A DNA stretch of 46,893 nt from contig NZ_BDBV01000031.1 of the NCBI RefSeq assembly GCF_001613165.1, forward strand, positions 1-46,893. Direction: 5' to 3'. The notes under the pieces are model-generated. The model was not told the origin of the DNA. It was given only the letters and a program-made list of their open reading frames with translations, and did not search any database. Both the position numbers and the translations under genes were made by a program. The stretch's first letter is position 1; each line of letters begins with the position of its first letter. This document shows positions 1 to 12,972 of the stretch, one piece after another. Origin of the DNA: Nocardia mexicana NBRC 108244. GTDB lineage: Bacteria > Actinomycetota > Actinomycetes > Mycobacteriales > Mycobacteriaceae.

Positions 1-288
1 GGCGGCGGCCAGCTCCCGATCGGCGTCCGCCAGCTCCTGATCGATGATCGCCAGTTCCCGATCTATGGCCGCCAGGTCCCGATCCGCGGCGGACGGTTCC
101 CGCTCGGCGGGTTCGCGGTCGATCCGCGGAGTGGCGCGGAAGCCGACGGTGCTGTAGCCGCCGACGTTGCGCATCCCTCGGATATCGCCCCCGCCCGCTG
201 GGGCCTGCATGTCAACCGATCGCCGCCGCGGTTTCACCCGCCCGGCGCCGACCGGCCGTGCTCCCGCGCCAAACCCGATGGTTCCCAC
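1..288 (-). CDS. Unknown heptad-repeat protein, C-terminus cut by window edge
   Basis: A minus-strand reading frame stays open from a GTG at 288 to the window edge (96 codons seen). The GTG is preceded by AGGAGA five bases upstream, and the start lies 20 bases after the carB stop, so it is probably the next gene of the pyr operon. The first 60 residues are Gly/Arg/Pro-rich. After that come four near-perfect heptads of the form (x)(x)DRELA (AADRDLA, AIDRELA, IIDQELA, DADRELA), which would form a charged coiled coil or helical rod. I do not recognise a family. In M. tuberculosis the gene after carB is pyrF, so this may be an insertion between carB and pyrF, but pyrF is outside the window. The frame is well supported; the function is unknown. 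Confidence 0.65.
   Translation of the reverse strand, partial: MGTIGFGAGARPVGAGRVKPRRRSVDMQAPAGGGDIRGMRNVGGYSTVGFRATPRIDREPAEREPSAADRDLAAIDRELAIIDQELADADRELAAA
8..91. repeat. Four tandem 21-bp coding repeats
   Basis: On the plus strand, units begin with GCCAG(C/T/G)TCC at 8, 29, 50 and 71, each 21 bases long, and a weaker fifth unit follows at 92. They encode the heptads of the partial minus-strand gene. The period is exactly seven codons, so copy number could change without a frameshift. Confidence 0.8.
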
Positions 289-308
289 CGCTGTCTCCTG
301 TCAGCTTG

Positions 309-3637
<3,329 letters not shown>

Positions 3638-3638
<1 letters not shown>

Positions 3639-4750
3639 CAGGCTCCTTCCATGAGACCGGCGAAACGGTCGAAGAGATAGGCGGCGTCATGGGGCCCGGC
3701 GGCTGCCTCCGGGTGGTACTGCACCGAGAACGCGCGGCCGTCGACCAGGTGCACACCCTCGACCGTGCCGTCGTTGGCGCAGGTGTGGCTGACCTCCGCG
3801 GTGCCGAACGGGGTGTCGAAGCGCTGCCCGGCCTCTCCCTCGAGCGCGAAGCCGTGGTTCTGCGCGGTGATGGAGATCTGCCCGGTGGCGTGATCGACGA
3901 CCGGCACGTTGATACCGCGGTGGCCGAACTTCATCTTGTAGGTCCGCAAACCCAGTGCGCGGCCGAGGATCTGGTTGCCGAAGCAGATCCCGAACAGCGG
4001 AAGCCCTTCGCCCAGAACGGCTTTCGTGAGATCGACGGCATCGTCCTGGGTGGCCGGGTCGCCCGGGCCGTTGGACAGGAAGACCCCGTCGGGGTTCAGC
4101 TCCTTGATCTGGTCGAGCGTGACGCTCGACGGCACCACGTGCACCCGCATGCCGCGCTCGGCGAACATGCGCGGAGTGTTGGTCTTGATGCCGAGATCGA
4201 CGGCGACCACGGTGAATCGGCGCTCGCCGGTCGGCTCGATGGTGTAGACGCTGTCCGTGCTGACCTCACCGGCCAGATCGGCGCCCAGCATCGACGGCTG
4301 GCCGGTCACCCGCGCCAGCAACTCGTCGGCGGACGCCGCGGCGAGCGCGCCGGAGAAGATGCCCGCCTTCATCGAACCCCGCGTGCGCAGATGCCGGACC
4401 AGCGCGCGGGTGTCGATGCCCGCGATGCCGACCACGTGCTGACGCTCCAGTTCCTCGGCCAGCGTGGTGGTGGCGCGCCAGTTCGAGGCCCGGCGCGCGG
4501 GGTCGCGCACCGCGTATCCGGCCACCCAGATCTTCTTCGACTCGTCGTCCTCGTCGTTCCAGCCGGTGTTGCCGATCTGCGGGGCCGTGGCCACCACGAT
4601 CTGCCGGTGGTAACTCGGATCGGTCAGCGTCTCCTGGTACCCCGTCATCGCGGTGCAGAACACCGCCTCGCCCAGCGTCTCGCCCTCGGCGCCGTAGCGC
4701 GCGCCGCGGAACACCCGGCCGTCCTCCAGCACCATCACCGCGTCGTTCAC
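3638..4750 (-). CDS. carA: Carbamoyl-phosphate synthase small (glutaminase) subunit
   Basis: This subunit hydrolyses glutamine and passes ammonia to CarB. The 370-residue protein has the N-terminal CPSase small-subunit domain and a C-terminal class I glutamine amidotransferase domain. The nucleophile is Cys256 in LFGICFGNQ, and the His346/Glu348 pair sits in SVQYHPEA. The glycine-rich SNGPGDP motif lies at about 226-232. It overlaps the upstream PH-like membrane gene by four bases (ATGA) and carB by one base. All catalytic residues are present and the length is standard. Confidence 0.98.
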
Positions 4751-5256
4751 GTCTTGTCGTCTCCCGTCATCGTGCCGGTCGCGCCCTTCGTCCAGGCCGG
4801 ATACACCGTCTTGTCGTCACCGCGGAACCCGGTATCCACCTCGGTCCCGGTCGGCAGCGTCCAGCGAATTACCAGCACACCATCTTCCGTCATCACCTTG
4901 CCCGCATGCCCGCGCTCGGTGCGCACCGCCGTGACGGCCTCGTGCGGGATCCAGATCGCGGCGGCCCCGTGGCGTTCCAGCAGGATGCCGCGCTCGAAGC
5001 GGGTCAGCTCCGCTGTGGCCCGGAAACCCAGGTCGCCCACCGTGATCCGCTGGATCCAGCTCGGCGCCAGGGTGCTGCCCAGGTACAGGCCCGTGGTCGG
5101 CTCCAGCAGCTGCGCGCCGAGATCGGCGGGCACCGCGGGTAGCTCTCCGATCGAGGACGCCTGCCGCCGCGCCTTCTTCTGCCACGCCCGGTACATCAGC
5201 CACAGGCACAGCACGAACAGCGCCAGAAACGCGACCACCCACAGCGTTCGCTCCAT
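4747..5256 (-). CDS. Single-pass membrane protein with PH-like domain, in the pyr operon
   Basis: The protein is 169 residues long. A hydrophobic segment at about 5-22 ([18 protein letters not shown]) is followed by a basic stretch (KKARR), so the bulk should be cytoplasmic. The remaining 130 residues are a beta-rich domain of the kind annotated as PH-like in actinobacteria. It occupies the place of M. tuberculosis Rv1382, between pyrC and carA. Its ATG directly follows the pyrC TAG with no gap, and its stop overlaps the carA start (ATGA). The coupling suggests a role tied to pyrimidine synthesis or membrane placement of the enzymes, but that is inference. No catalytic motif is visible. Confidence 0.85.
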   Translation of the reverse strand: MERTLWVVAFLALFVLCLWLMYRAWQKKARRQASSIGELPAVPADLGAQLLEPTTGLYLGSTLAPSWIQRITVGDLGFRATAELTRFERGILLERHGAAAIWIPHEAVTAVRTERGHAGKVMTEDGVLVIRWTLPTGTEVDTGFRGDDKTVYPAWTKGATGTMTGDDKT

Positions 5257-6558
5257 CTAACGTCTCTCTTTCCCCACCGCTTTGCCGTCGCGGGCGGTGA
5301 CCCGGCCGCGCAGGAACGTCGCCGTCACCCGCGCCGGCAGGGTCATCGCCTCGTACGGCGTGTTGTCGGAAATGCTCGCGAGCTCCTTTGCCCGCACCGT
5401 CCACGAGATGTCCGGCTCGACCAGCACCAGATTGGCCGGTTCGCCGACCGCGAGCGGACGGCCCTGATCGTCGAGTCCCGCGATCCGCGCGGGGTTCTCG
5501 CTCATCACGCGCGCGACGCCGCGCCAGTCCAGCAGGCCCGGCTCGACCATGGTCTGCACGATGATCGACAGCGCGGTCTCCAGGCCCAGCATGCCGGGAC
5601 GCGCCGCGGCGAACTCGCAGCACTTGTCCTGTTCGGCATGCGGCGCGTGGTCGGTGGCCACGCAGTCGATCACGCCGTCGGCCAGTGCCCGGCGCAGCGC
5701 GTCGGCGTCGGCGGCCTCCCGCAGCGGCGGGTTCACCCGGTTCACCGCGTCGTAGGTCTCGAGCCGCGAGTCGTCGAGCAGCAGGTGATGGGGGGTGACC
5801 TCGGCCGTGATCGAAATCCCTTGGCCCTTGGCCCATTTCACGAGTTCTACGGTGCCCGCGGTGGAGGCGTGGCAGATGTGCACGCGCGCACCGGCGTCGC
5901 GGGCCAGCAGCGCGTCGCGGGCCACGATCGACTCCTCCGCGGCGCGCGGCCATCCGGCCAGGCCCAGCCGCGCGGCCGTCGGGCCCTCGTGCGCCACGGC
6001 GCCGCCGGTCAGCCGCGGCTCCTCCGCGTGCTGGGCGATCAGCACCCCCAGCGAGTTCGCGTACTCCAGCGCGCGGCGCATGATCAGCGGGTCGTAGACG
6101 CAGTGGCCGTCGTCGGAGAACAGCCGAACCCCCGCCTCACCGGCGGCCATGGTCCCCATCTCGGCCAGTTGCTTACCCGCCAGCCCGACGGTGACCGCGC
6201 CGACCGGATGCACGTCGACCAGGCCGACCTCCTGCCCGCGCCGCCACACGTGGTCGGTGACCACGGCGGTGTCGGCGACCGGGCTGGTGTTCGCCATCGC
6301 GAACACCGCGGTGAAGCCGCCCAGTGCCGCTGCGGCGGAACCGGATTCGATGGTCTCGGTGTCCTCGCGGCCCGGTTCGCGCAGATGCGTGTGCAGGTCC
6401 ACGAAGCCCGGGAGCAGGATCTGGCCGGTGCCGTCGACGGTCTCGGTGTCGACGATGCCCAGATCCGTGCCGATCTCCCGGATCTCGCCGTCGGCCAGCA
6501 GCACGTCGACGGGGTCGCCCGCGCCGTAGAGGCGCACGTTCTTGATCAGCACGGTCAC
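5257..6558 (-). CDS. pyrC: Dihydroorotase
   Basis: Dihydroorotase cyclises carbamoyl aspartate to dihydroorotate, the third step of UMP synthesis. I choose the GTG at 6558, giving 433 residues. It has GGAGG seven bases upstream, overlaps the pyrB stop (GTGA), and yields the expected N-terminus [12 protein letters not shown]. The reading frame runs further upstream, but that part is pyrB in another frame. The metal-binding HTHLREPG motif is at about 56-63, typical of the class I enzymes of the amidohydrolase superfamily. Other signatures are [18 protein letters not shown] and the late metal ligand region CVATDHAPH. The stop abuts the next start with no spacer. Confidence 0.96.
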   Translation of the reverse strand: MTVLIKNVRLYGAGDPVDVLLADGEIREIGTDLGIVDTETVDGTGQILLPGFVDLHTHLREPGREDTETIESGSAAAALGGFTAVFAMANTSPVADTAVVTDHVWRRGQEVGLVDVHPVGAVTVGLAGKQLAEMGTMAAGEAGVRLFSDDGHCVYDPLIMRRALEYANSLGVLIAQHAEEPRLTGGAVAHEGPTAARLGLAGWPRAAEESIVARDALLARDAGARVHICHASTAGTVELVKWAKGQGISITAEVTPHHLLLDDSRLETYDAVNRVNPPLREAADADALRRALADGVIDCVATDHAPHAEQDKCCEFAAARPGMLGLETALSIIVQTMVEPGLLDWRGVARVMSENPARIAGLDDQGRPLAVGEPANLVLVEPDISWTVRAKELASISDNTPYEAMTLPARVTATFLRGRVTARDGKAVGKERR

Positions 6559-7520
6559 GCCACCGCCTCCCCGGTCCCGATCAGCAGCCGGAACAGCACC
6601 GCCATTCGCATATGCACTCCGTTGGTCACCTGTTGCAGCACAGCGGTTTTCGGCGAATCCGCCACCGATGCCGCGATCTCCATGCCGCGCAGCATCGGTC
6701 CCGGGTGCAGCACCACCGCATGGTCGTCGAGCAGCGCCATGCGCCGCTCGTTCAGCCCGTAGTTGATCGAGTACTCGCGCGCCGAGGGGAAGAAGCCGCC
6801 GTTCATGCGCTCGGCCTGGACCCGCAGCATCATCACCGCGTCCGCGCCGGGCAGCTCGGCATCCAGCGAGTGCGACACCCGCACCGGCCACTGGTCGACG
6901 CCGACCGGCAGCAGCGTGCGCGGCGCGACCAGCACCACCTCCGCGCCGAGGATGCTCAGCAGGAAGGCGTTCGAGCGGGCGACGCGGCTGTGCAGGATGT
7001 CGCCGACGATCACCACGCGCTTGCCGTCCAGCTCGCCGAGCCGCTGCCGCAGCGTGAGCGCATCCAGCAGCGCCTGGGTCGGGTGCTCGTGAGTGCCGTC
7101 ACCGGCGTTGATCACGGCCGGGCCCGGGCCCGCGAAACCGCCTGCGCCGGCGTCGATCTCGCCGAACCAGCGGGCGATCTGGTGTGCCGCGCCGGAGGCC
7201 GGGTGACGCACGATCAAGGCGTCGGCGCCCGCGGCGTGCAGGGTGAGCGCGGTGTCGCGCAGCGACTCCCCCTTCGACACCGACGAACTCGACGCGCTGA
7301 CGTTGATCACGTCCGCGCTCATCCACTTGCCCGCGACCTCGAACGAGACCCGGGTGCGGGTGGAGTTCTCGAAGAACACCGTCATCACGGTGCGGCCCCG
7401 CAGCGTCGGCAGCTTGCGCACCTCGCGCCCGAGCAGCGCCTGCTCGAAACGCTGTGCGTCGTTCAGCAATTCGTCCGCGCCCGCACGATCCAGATCGGTC
7501 ACCGACAGCAGATGCTTCAC
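6555..7520 (-). CDS. pyrB: Aspartate carbamoyltransferase catalytic subunit
   Basis: This enzyme condenses carbamoyl phosphate with aspartate. I choose the GTG at 7520 ([10 protein letters not shown], 321 residues), which matches the N-terminus of mycobacterial PyrB. An in-frame ATG at 7559 would add 13 non-conserved residues and has no ribosome binding site. Motifs include the carbamoyl-phosphate loop [12 protein letters not shown], the GESLRDT loop, [23 protein letters not shown] and the late LHPGPMLRG. No regulatory subunit (pyrI) gene is seen, as expected in actinobacteria. The stop overlaps pyrC by four bases. A 76-base gap separates it from pyrR. Confidence 0.96.
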   Translation of the reverse strand: MKHLLSVTDLDRAGADELLNDAQRFEQALLGREVRKLPTLRGRTVMTVFFENSTRTRVSFEVAGKWMSADVINVSASSSSVSKGESLRDTALTLHAAGADALIVRHPASGAAHQIARWFGEIDAGAGGFAGPGPAVINAGDGTHEHPTQALLDALTLRQRLGELDGKRVVIVGDILHSRVARSNAFLLSILGAEVVLVAPRTLLPVGVDQWPVRVSHSLDAELPGADAVMMLRVQAERMNGGFFPSAREYSINYGLNERRMALLDDHAVVLHPGPMLRGMEIAASVADSPKTAVLQQVTNGVHMRMAVLFRLLIGTGEAVA

Positions 7521-7596
7521 AACTCCACCTCGCTGGCGCTCGGCTCCGTCGTGAACCATCCGGTGGCTGTATCCATGGTTCGCTCGCTTCGCTCCC

Positions 7597-8511
<915 letters not shown>

Positions 8512-8532
8512 TCATACGGTGTATACCAAAAT

Positions 8533-8546
8533 TAGAACCTGTGTCA
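8533..8546. promoter_or_regulatory. Degenerate KstR-like operator upstream of the hydrolase
   Basis: TAGAACCTGTGTCA matches the 14-base KstR consensus TNNAACNNGTTNNA at all but one fixed position (GTG in place of GTT). It lies 11 bases before the GTG of the alpha/beta hydrolase, overlapping the expected promoter. Because of the mismatch it is only a candidate. Confidence 0.3.
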
Positions 8547-8556
8547 TGCTCGTGTC

Positions 8557-9432
8557 GTGAGCAACGAAGCCGACTTCACCGAACCGCGTCGCCTCACCTT
8601 CCGCGGATACGGCGGAATCCAGCTCGCGGGAGAGAGCTGGGGACCCGACGACGGACCCCTGGCGGTATTCCTGCACGGCGGCGGCCAGACCCGCCATTCC
8701 TGGAAGGATTCCGGCGCCGCGCTGGCCAAGGTCGGGCTGCGGGCCGTCCTGCTCGACGCACGCGGGCACGGCGAGAGCGACTGGGCGCCCGACGGCGACT
8801 ACACCCGCGAGGCGATGACCGCCGACCTGCTCGGCATCCTCGCCGAACTCGGCAGGCCCGCGATCCTGGTCGGCGCCAGCATGGGCGGGCTGACCAGCCT
8901 GCTGGCGACCGCGCGGCCGGGCAGCGAGCTGATCGCCGGCGTGGTCCTGGTGGATGTGGTGCCGCGACCGGAACACAAGGGCGTCGAGCGGGTGCTGAAG
9001 TTCCTCGGCGGCCACCCGGAGGGCTTCGCCACCCTGGACGAGGCAGCCGATGCGGTGGCCGAGTACCTGCCGCACCGCAGCCGCCCCCGCACCACCGACG
9101 GATTGCGCCGCAACCTGCGGCAGCGGGAGGACGGCCGCTGGTACTGGCACTGGGATCCGGCGATGATGTCCGGGCGCGGAGAGGACATCGAACTGCACAG
9201 CGCGGTCCTCGAGGACGCCGCCCGGCGGCTCACCATGCCCATTCTGCTGGTGCGCGGGCGCCTGTCGGACGTCGTGAGCGAACAGGGCGTCGCGGACTTC
9301 CGCCGCCTGGTCCCGCACCTCGAATACGTCGAGATCGGCGGGGCGGCGCATACCGCGGCCAGCGATGTCAACGACGAATTCTCCGACGCTGTAGTCGATT
9401 TCGTGCGCACCCACCAGCCCGCCGCCGGGTGA
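8557..9432 (+). CDS. Alpha/beta hydrolase
   Basis: A 291-residue alpha/beta-hydrolase-fold protein. The oxyanion-hole motif HGGG is at 40-43, the nucleophile elbow GASMGG has Ser108, the acid is probably Asp238 in RGRLSD, and the base is His265 in GGAAHTA. No signal peptide is visible, so it should be cytoplasmic. The GTG at 8557 lacks a Shine-Dalgarno and may be read from a leaderless transcript; a degenerate KstR-like site overlaps the promoter. Substrate cannot be told from sequence: an esterase, epoxide-hydrolase-like or C-C hydrolase role are all possible. It is divergent from pyrR and followed after 40 bases by an ABC exporter gene. Confidence 0.9.
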   Translation: MSNEADFTEPRRLTFRGYGGIQLAGESWGPDDGPLAVFLHGGGQTRHSWKDSGAALAKVGLRAVLLDARGHGESDWAPDGDYTREAMTADLLGILAELGRPAILVGASMGGLTSLLATARPGSELIAGVVLVDVVPRPEHKGVERVLKFLGGHPEGFATLDEAADAVAEYLPHRSRPRTTDGLRRNLRQREDGRWYWHWDPAMMSGRGEDIELHSAVLEDAARRLTMPILLVRGRLSDVVSEQGVADFRRLVPHLEYVEIGGAAHTAASDVNDEFSDAVVDFVRTHQPAAG

Positions 9433-9472
9433 CTCGACCTGCGGCGCCCCGGTAGCTCCCTACAGTGAAGGG

Positions 9473-11188
9473 GTGGCTGACGCTTTTCTCGCACCGGGGC
9501 CGCGGGATACGGCCGGGCCGGGGTGGTTTCTGTGGTGGTTGGTCGTCAGCCAGAAATGGCGGATCGCACTGGGGGCGACCTTGGGCACGATATGGATGGT
9601 GTCGCTCGCGGTCCCGCCCTACGTGTTGTCCCGGGCGATCGATGACGGGCTGGCGGCCGGGGATCCGGCCGCCCTCGCCCGTTGGACCGCAGCGGGTTTC
9701 GCCGTCGCCGTCGCGAACGCCGGATCCGGCATCGCCCGGCATCGGACCATGACGAAGGTCCGCATGGATGCCGCCGACCGCGTCATCCGGGCGACGGTGC
9801 ACCGCAGCGTATATCTCGGTAACTCGCTGACGCGCACGCTCGGCGCGGGCGCGGTCACCACCATCGGCACGGCCGATATGCAGGTGATCGCGCAGTCGCT
9901 GACGATCACCGGGCCCGGGGTCGGCGCGGTGATCGCCTATCTCGTGGTCGCCGTTGTGCTGCTGTCGATCTCGCCGCCGCTCGCGCTGGTCGTGCTGGCC
10001 GGGGTGCCGTTGATCATCGGCCTCACCATGCCACTGCTGCGCCGGATCCAGCAGCGCGGCCAGGGCTACCGGGAACATCAGGGTGCGTTGACCGAGCGGC
10101 TCGCCGACGTGCTCAGCGGCCTGCGGGTCCTCAACGGACTGGGCGGCAAGGCGCGGTACGGGGCCCGCTTCCACCGCGAGTCGCAGGCACTGATCACCCG
10201 GGGCGAGCGCGTGGGCGCCGTGGCCAGCTGGGTCGACGCCCTCGCCACCGGCCTGCCCACACTGTTTCTCGCGCTGGTCACCTGGCTGGCCGCCCGGATG
10301 GCGGCCACCGGGGCGATCAGCGTCGGTGATCTGGTCGCCGTCTACGGATACGCCGCCGTACTGATCGTGCCGGTCGGGTTCCTCATCGAGGGCGGCAGCA
10401 GCGTCGCCCGGGGCCGGGTCGCGGCCGACCGGGTGGTCCGGCTGCTGCGGCTGAACAACGAGCACGACAACGACGCGATCACCGACACCCCACCGGAAAC
10501 TCCTGCGGCGCTGCGAGATCCGGACTCCGGCGCGATGGCGCCGCCGGGGCTGTTCACCGTACTCGCCTGTGCCGCACCGGCCGACGGCGTCGCGATCACC
10601 GACCGGCTCGGCCGGTTCGCGCTCTCCGATGCGACCTGGGGCGGCGCCGAGATCGACGGGGTGCCGCTGGACGCGGTCCGATCACGAATCCTGGTCGCCG
10701 ACAACGACGCCCACCTGTTCACCGGGTCGGTCCGCGAGGTCGTCGCGGGCCGCCACGACGCCGACGACGAGCGCATCCGCGCGGCGATCCACACCGCGGC
10801 CGCCGACGATATCGTCGACGCGCTGCCACGCGGACTCGACGCCGTGATCGGGCCCGGGGGCCACAACCTGTCCGGGGGCCAGCGGCAACGGCTCCGGCTC
10901 GCCCGCGCACTGTACGCCGCGCCCGAGGTGCTGCTCGCGGTCGAACCCACCTCCGCGGTGGACGCGCACACCGAGGCACGCATCGCGGACCGGCTCGCCG
11001 CGGACCGCCGCGGCGCGACAACCGTGCTCGCCACCACCTCACCGATCGTGCTGCACCGCGCCGACCTGGTGTGTTTTGTCGTCGACGGCCGGGTCGCCGC
11101 CACCGGGACGCATCGGCGACTGCTCGACACCGAACCGGGCTATCACCGCCTCGTCACGCGCGGCGACGACACCCGGGTGCTGCGATGA
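9473..11188 (+). CDS. ABC exporter half-transporter with degenerate ATP-binding motifs
   Basis: A 571-residue half-transporter with an N-terminal six-helix exporter membrane domain (about 30-305) fused to a nucleotide-binding domain (about 355-571). The ATPase domain is strongly decayed on its own side. Where Walker A should be (about 359-372) there is GLFTVLACAAPADG, with no GxxGxGK. The Walker B aspartate is Val490 (LLAVE), although Glu491 remains. The Q-loop glutamine is replaced (VADND), and the H-switch region reads TTSP. In contrast the signature LSGGQ (466-470) and the D-loop SAVD are canonical. The start GTG at 9473 follows AGTGAAGGG. The gene overlaps the next half-transporter by four bases (ATGA), so the two surely form a heterodimer. 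Substrate unknown. Confidence 0.92.
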   Translation: MADAFLAPGPRDTAGPGWFLWWLVVSQKWRIALGATLGTIWMVSLAVPPYVLSRAIDDGLAAGDPAALARWTAAGFAVAVANAGSGIARHRTMTKVRMDAADRVIRATVHRSVYLGNSLTRTLGAGAVTTIGTADMQVIAQSLTITGPGVGAVIAYLVVAVVLLSISPPLALVVLAGVPLIIGLTMPLLRRIQQRGQGYREHQGALTERLADVLSGLRVLNGLGGKARYGARFHRESQALITRGERVGAVASWVDALATGLPTLFLALVTWLAARMAATGAISVGDLVAVYGYAAVLIVPVGFLIEGGSSVARGRVAADRVVRLLRLNNEHDNDAITDTPPETPAALRDPDSGAMAPPGLFTVLACAAPADGVAITDRLGRFALSDATWGGAEIDGVPLDAVRSRILVADNDAHLFTGSVREVVAGRHDADDERIRAAIHTAAADDIVDALPRGLDAVIGPGGHNLSGGQRQRLRLARALYAAPEVLLAVEPTSAVDAHTEARIADRLAADRRGATTVLATTSPIVLHRADLVCFVVDGRVAATGTHRRLLDTEPGYHRLVTRGDDTRVLR

Positions 11189-12927
11189 CGATCCTGCTGC
11201 CGGTTGCCGGCGCGGCCCGCGTCCGGCGCGCCGCCTGGCGGGAGATACGCTCGGACCGAACGCTTTTCGGCACGGCGATGATCGCGAATATGCTCGCCGC
11301 GGGGGCCGGGCTGCTGACGCCGCTGCTGCTCGGGCGCATTGTCGATGCGGTCACCGCGACGCAGGGCCGCGCCGTGCTCGCGACGGTGGACCGGCTCGCG
11401 GTGGCGATCCTGATCGTGACCGTAACCCAGATCGCGCTGCTGCGTTACGCGCAGGCGCTCAGTTATCGCTTCGGCGAGCGCACGGCCGCGCGCATCCGTG
11501 AGCGTTTCCTCGACCGCACCCTCGTGTTGCCCGGCGCCCTGGTCGAGCACGCGACCACCGGGGATCTGATCACCCGCGGCACGGCGGACGTGAACGCCGT
11601 CGCCATCATGCTGCGCGGCATGGCACCGCAGCTGCTGCTGGCGTCCGTGCAACTGGTGTTCCTCATGGTCGCGGTGGTGCTGCTCGATCCGAGGCTCGGC
11701 GGTTTCGGGTTGGGCGCGCTGGTCGTCGCCTCCTTCGCGCTGCGTTCCTACCTGCGCCGCGCCGAGGCCGCCTATCTACGGCAGGCCACGACCGCCGGAC
11801 AGGTCAACGAGGTCGTCACGACGACCGCGGAGGGAGCGCGAACCGTCGAGGCCTTCGGGATGGCGCGCACCCGCATCCTGGCGGCGGACGCCGCGATCGC
11901 GGACAGCCGGCAGGCACGGCTGGCGACCCTCGGGCTGCGCACTCGGCTGTTTCCGGTGGTGGAGATCGCCTGCGCGCTACCGGTGGTCGGCGTCTTGCTG
12001 CTCGGCGGCTGGTTGCACCGCAACGACCTGATCTCCCTGGGCACGGTCGTGGCCGCGGCGCTGTACCTCCAGCGGCTGATCGATCCGCTGAACCTGTTCA
12101 TGCAGTGGCTGGACCAGATTCAGAGCGCCACCGCCGCATTCGCCAGAATCGAGGGAATCGCGGCGGCGCGGTCCGAGGCGGGACCCGCGACGATTGCCGA
12201 GCCCGCGGATGACCGGATCGTCTGCGCCGATGCGTATTTCGCCTACGCTGACGGCCGCGATGTCCTGCACGGCATCGACCTCGATATCCGGCCCGGGGAG
12301 CGCCTCGCCGTCGTCGGTCCTTCCGGCGCCGGGAAGTCCACGCTCGGCAGGCTGCTCGCCGGGATCGAGGCGCCCCGCCGCGGTTCGATCACCGTCGGCG
12401 GCGTGCCCGTCGCCGGACTCGATCCGGATCGGCTGCGCCGCCAGGTCGTGCTGATCACCCAGGAACACCACGTCTTCCGCGACACCCTCCGCGAGAACCT
12501 GCTTTTGGCCGCCCCGACCGCCACCGATACCGAGCTGCGCGCGGCGCTCGCGGCGGTCGGTGCGAACTGGGCCACGGAGCTGCCGGACGGTCCCGATACC
12601 GTGCTCGACGGCCCACATCGGCTCGATGATGCTCAGGCACAGCAACTCTCGCTCGCCCGCGTGGTGCTGGCCGATCCGCACACGCTGATCCTGGACGAGG
12701 CCACCGCGATGCTCGACCCGACCACCGCCCGCGATACCGAACGCAGCCTGGCCGCCATCCTGTCCGGCCGGACGGTCATCGCCATCGCCCACCGGCTGCA
12801 GACCGCACACGATGCCGACCGCATCGCGGTCATGGAGGACGGCCGCGTCACCGAACTCGGCACCCACGCAGAACTCCTCGCCCGTCACGGCAGCTACGCC
12901 GCCCTCTGGCGTACCTGGCACGGCTGA
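11185..12927 (+). CDS. ABC exporter half-transporter, catalytic half with degenerate signature motif
   Basis: The partner of the preceding gene, 580 residues from the ATG at 11185 that overlaps the upstream stop. The membrane domain spans about 25-310 with six helices. The nucleotide-binding domain has an intact Walker A (GPSGAGKST, 378-386), Q-loop Gln426, Walker B (LILDE, 501-505) and H-switch His536. Its signature motif is LDDAQ (480-484) in place of LSGGQ. Paired with the first subunit, its Walker motifs face the partner's good LSGGQ and make one proper ATP site; the other site should be dead. The likely role is export of a lipid, peptide or drug. No adjacent regulator or precursor peptide is evident. 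Confidence 0.93.
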   Translation: MTILLPVAGAARVRRAAWREIRSDRTLFGTAMIANMLAAGAGLLTPLLLGRIVDAVTATQGRAVLATVDRLAVAILIVTVTQIALLRYAQALSYRFGERTAARIRERFLDRTLVLPGALVEHATTGDLITRGTADVNAVAIMLRGMAPQLLLASVQLVFLMVAVVLLDPRLGGFGLGALVVASFALRSYLRRAEAAYLRQATTAGQVNEVVTTTAEGARTVEAFGMARTRILAADAAIADSRQARLATLGLRTRLFPVVEIACALPVVGVLLLGGWLHRNDLISLGTVVAAALYLQRLIDPLNLFMQWLDQIQSATAAFARIEGIAAARSEAGPATIAEPADDRIVCADAYFAYADGRDVLHGIDLDIRPGERLAVVGPSGAGKSTLGRLLAGIEAPRRGSITVGGVPVAGLDPDRLRRQVVLITQEHHVFRDTLRENLLLAAPTATDTELRAALAAVGANWATELPDGPDTVLDGPHRLDDAQAQQLSLARVVLADPHTLILDEATAMLDPTTARDTERSLAAILSGRTVIAIAHRLQTAHDADRIAVMEDGRVTELGTHAELLARHGSYAALWRTWHG

Positions 12928-12936
12928 CCACGATGC

Positions 12937-12952
12937 TTGAACATATGTTCGA
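12937..12952. promoter_or_regulatory. LexA-type SOS box
   Basis: TTGAACATATGTTCGA differs by one base from the mycobacterial SOS box TCGAAC-N4-GTTCGA, and its core GAACATATGTTC is a perfect palindrome. It ends 20 bases before the ATG of the AlkB-like gene, just upstream of a -10-like TAGATT (12960-12965) that would start a leaderless transcript at or next to that ATG. Placement and palindromy make LexA control likely. Confidence 0.65.
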
Positions 12953-12972
12953 TAGAACGTAGATTCGATCTC

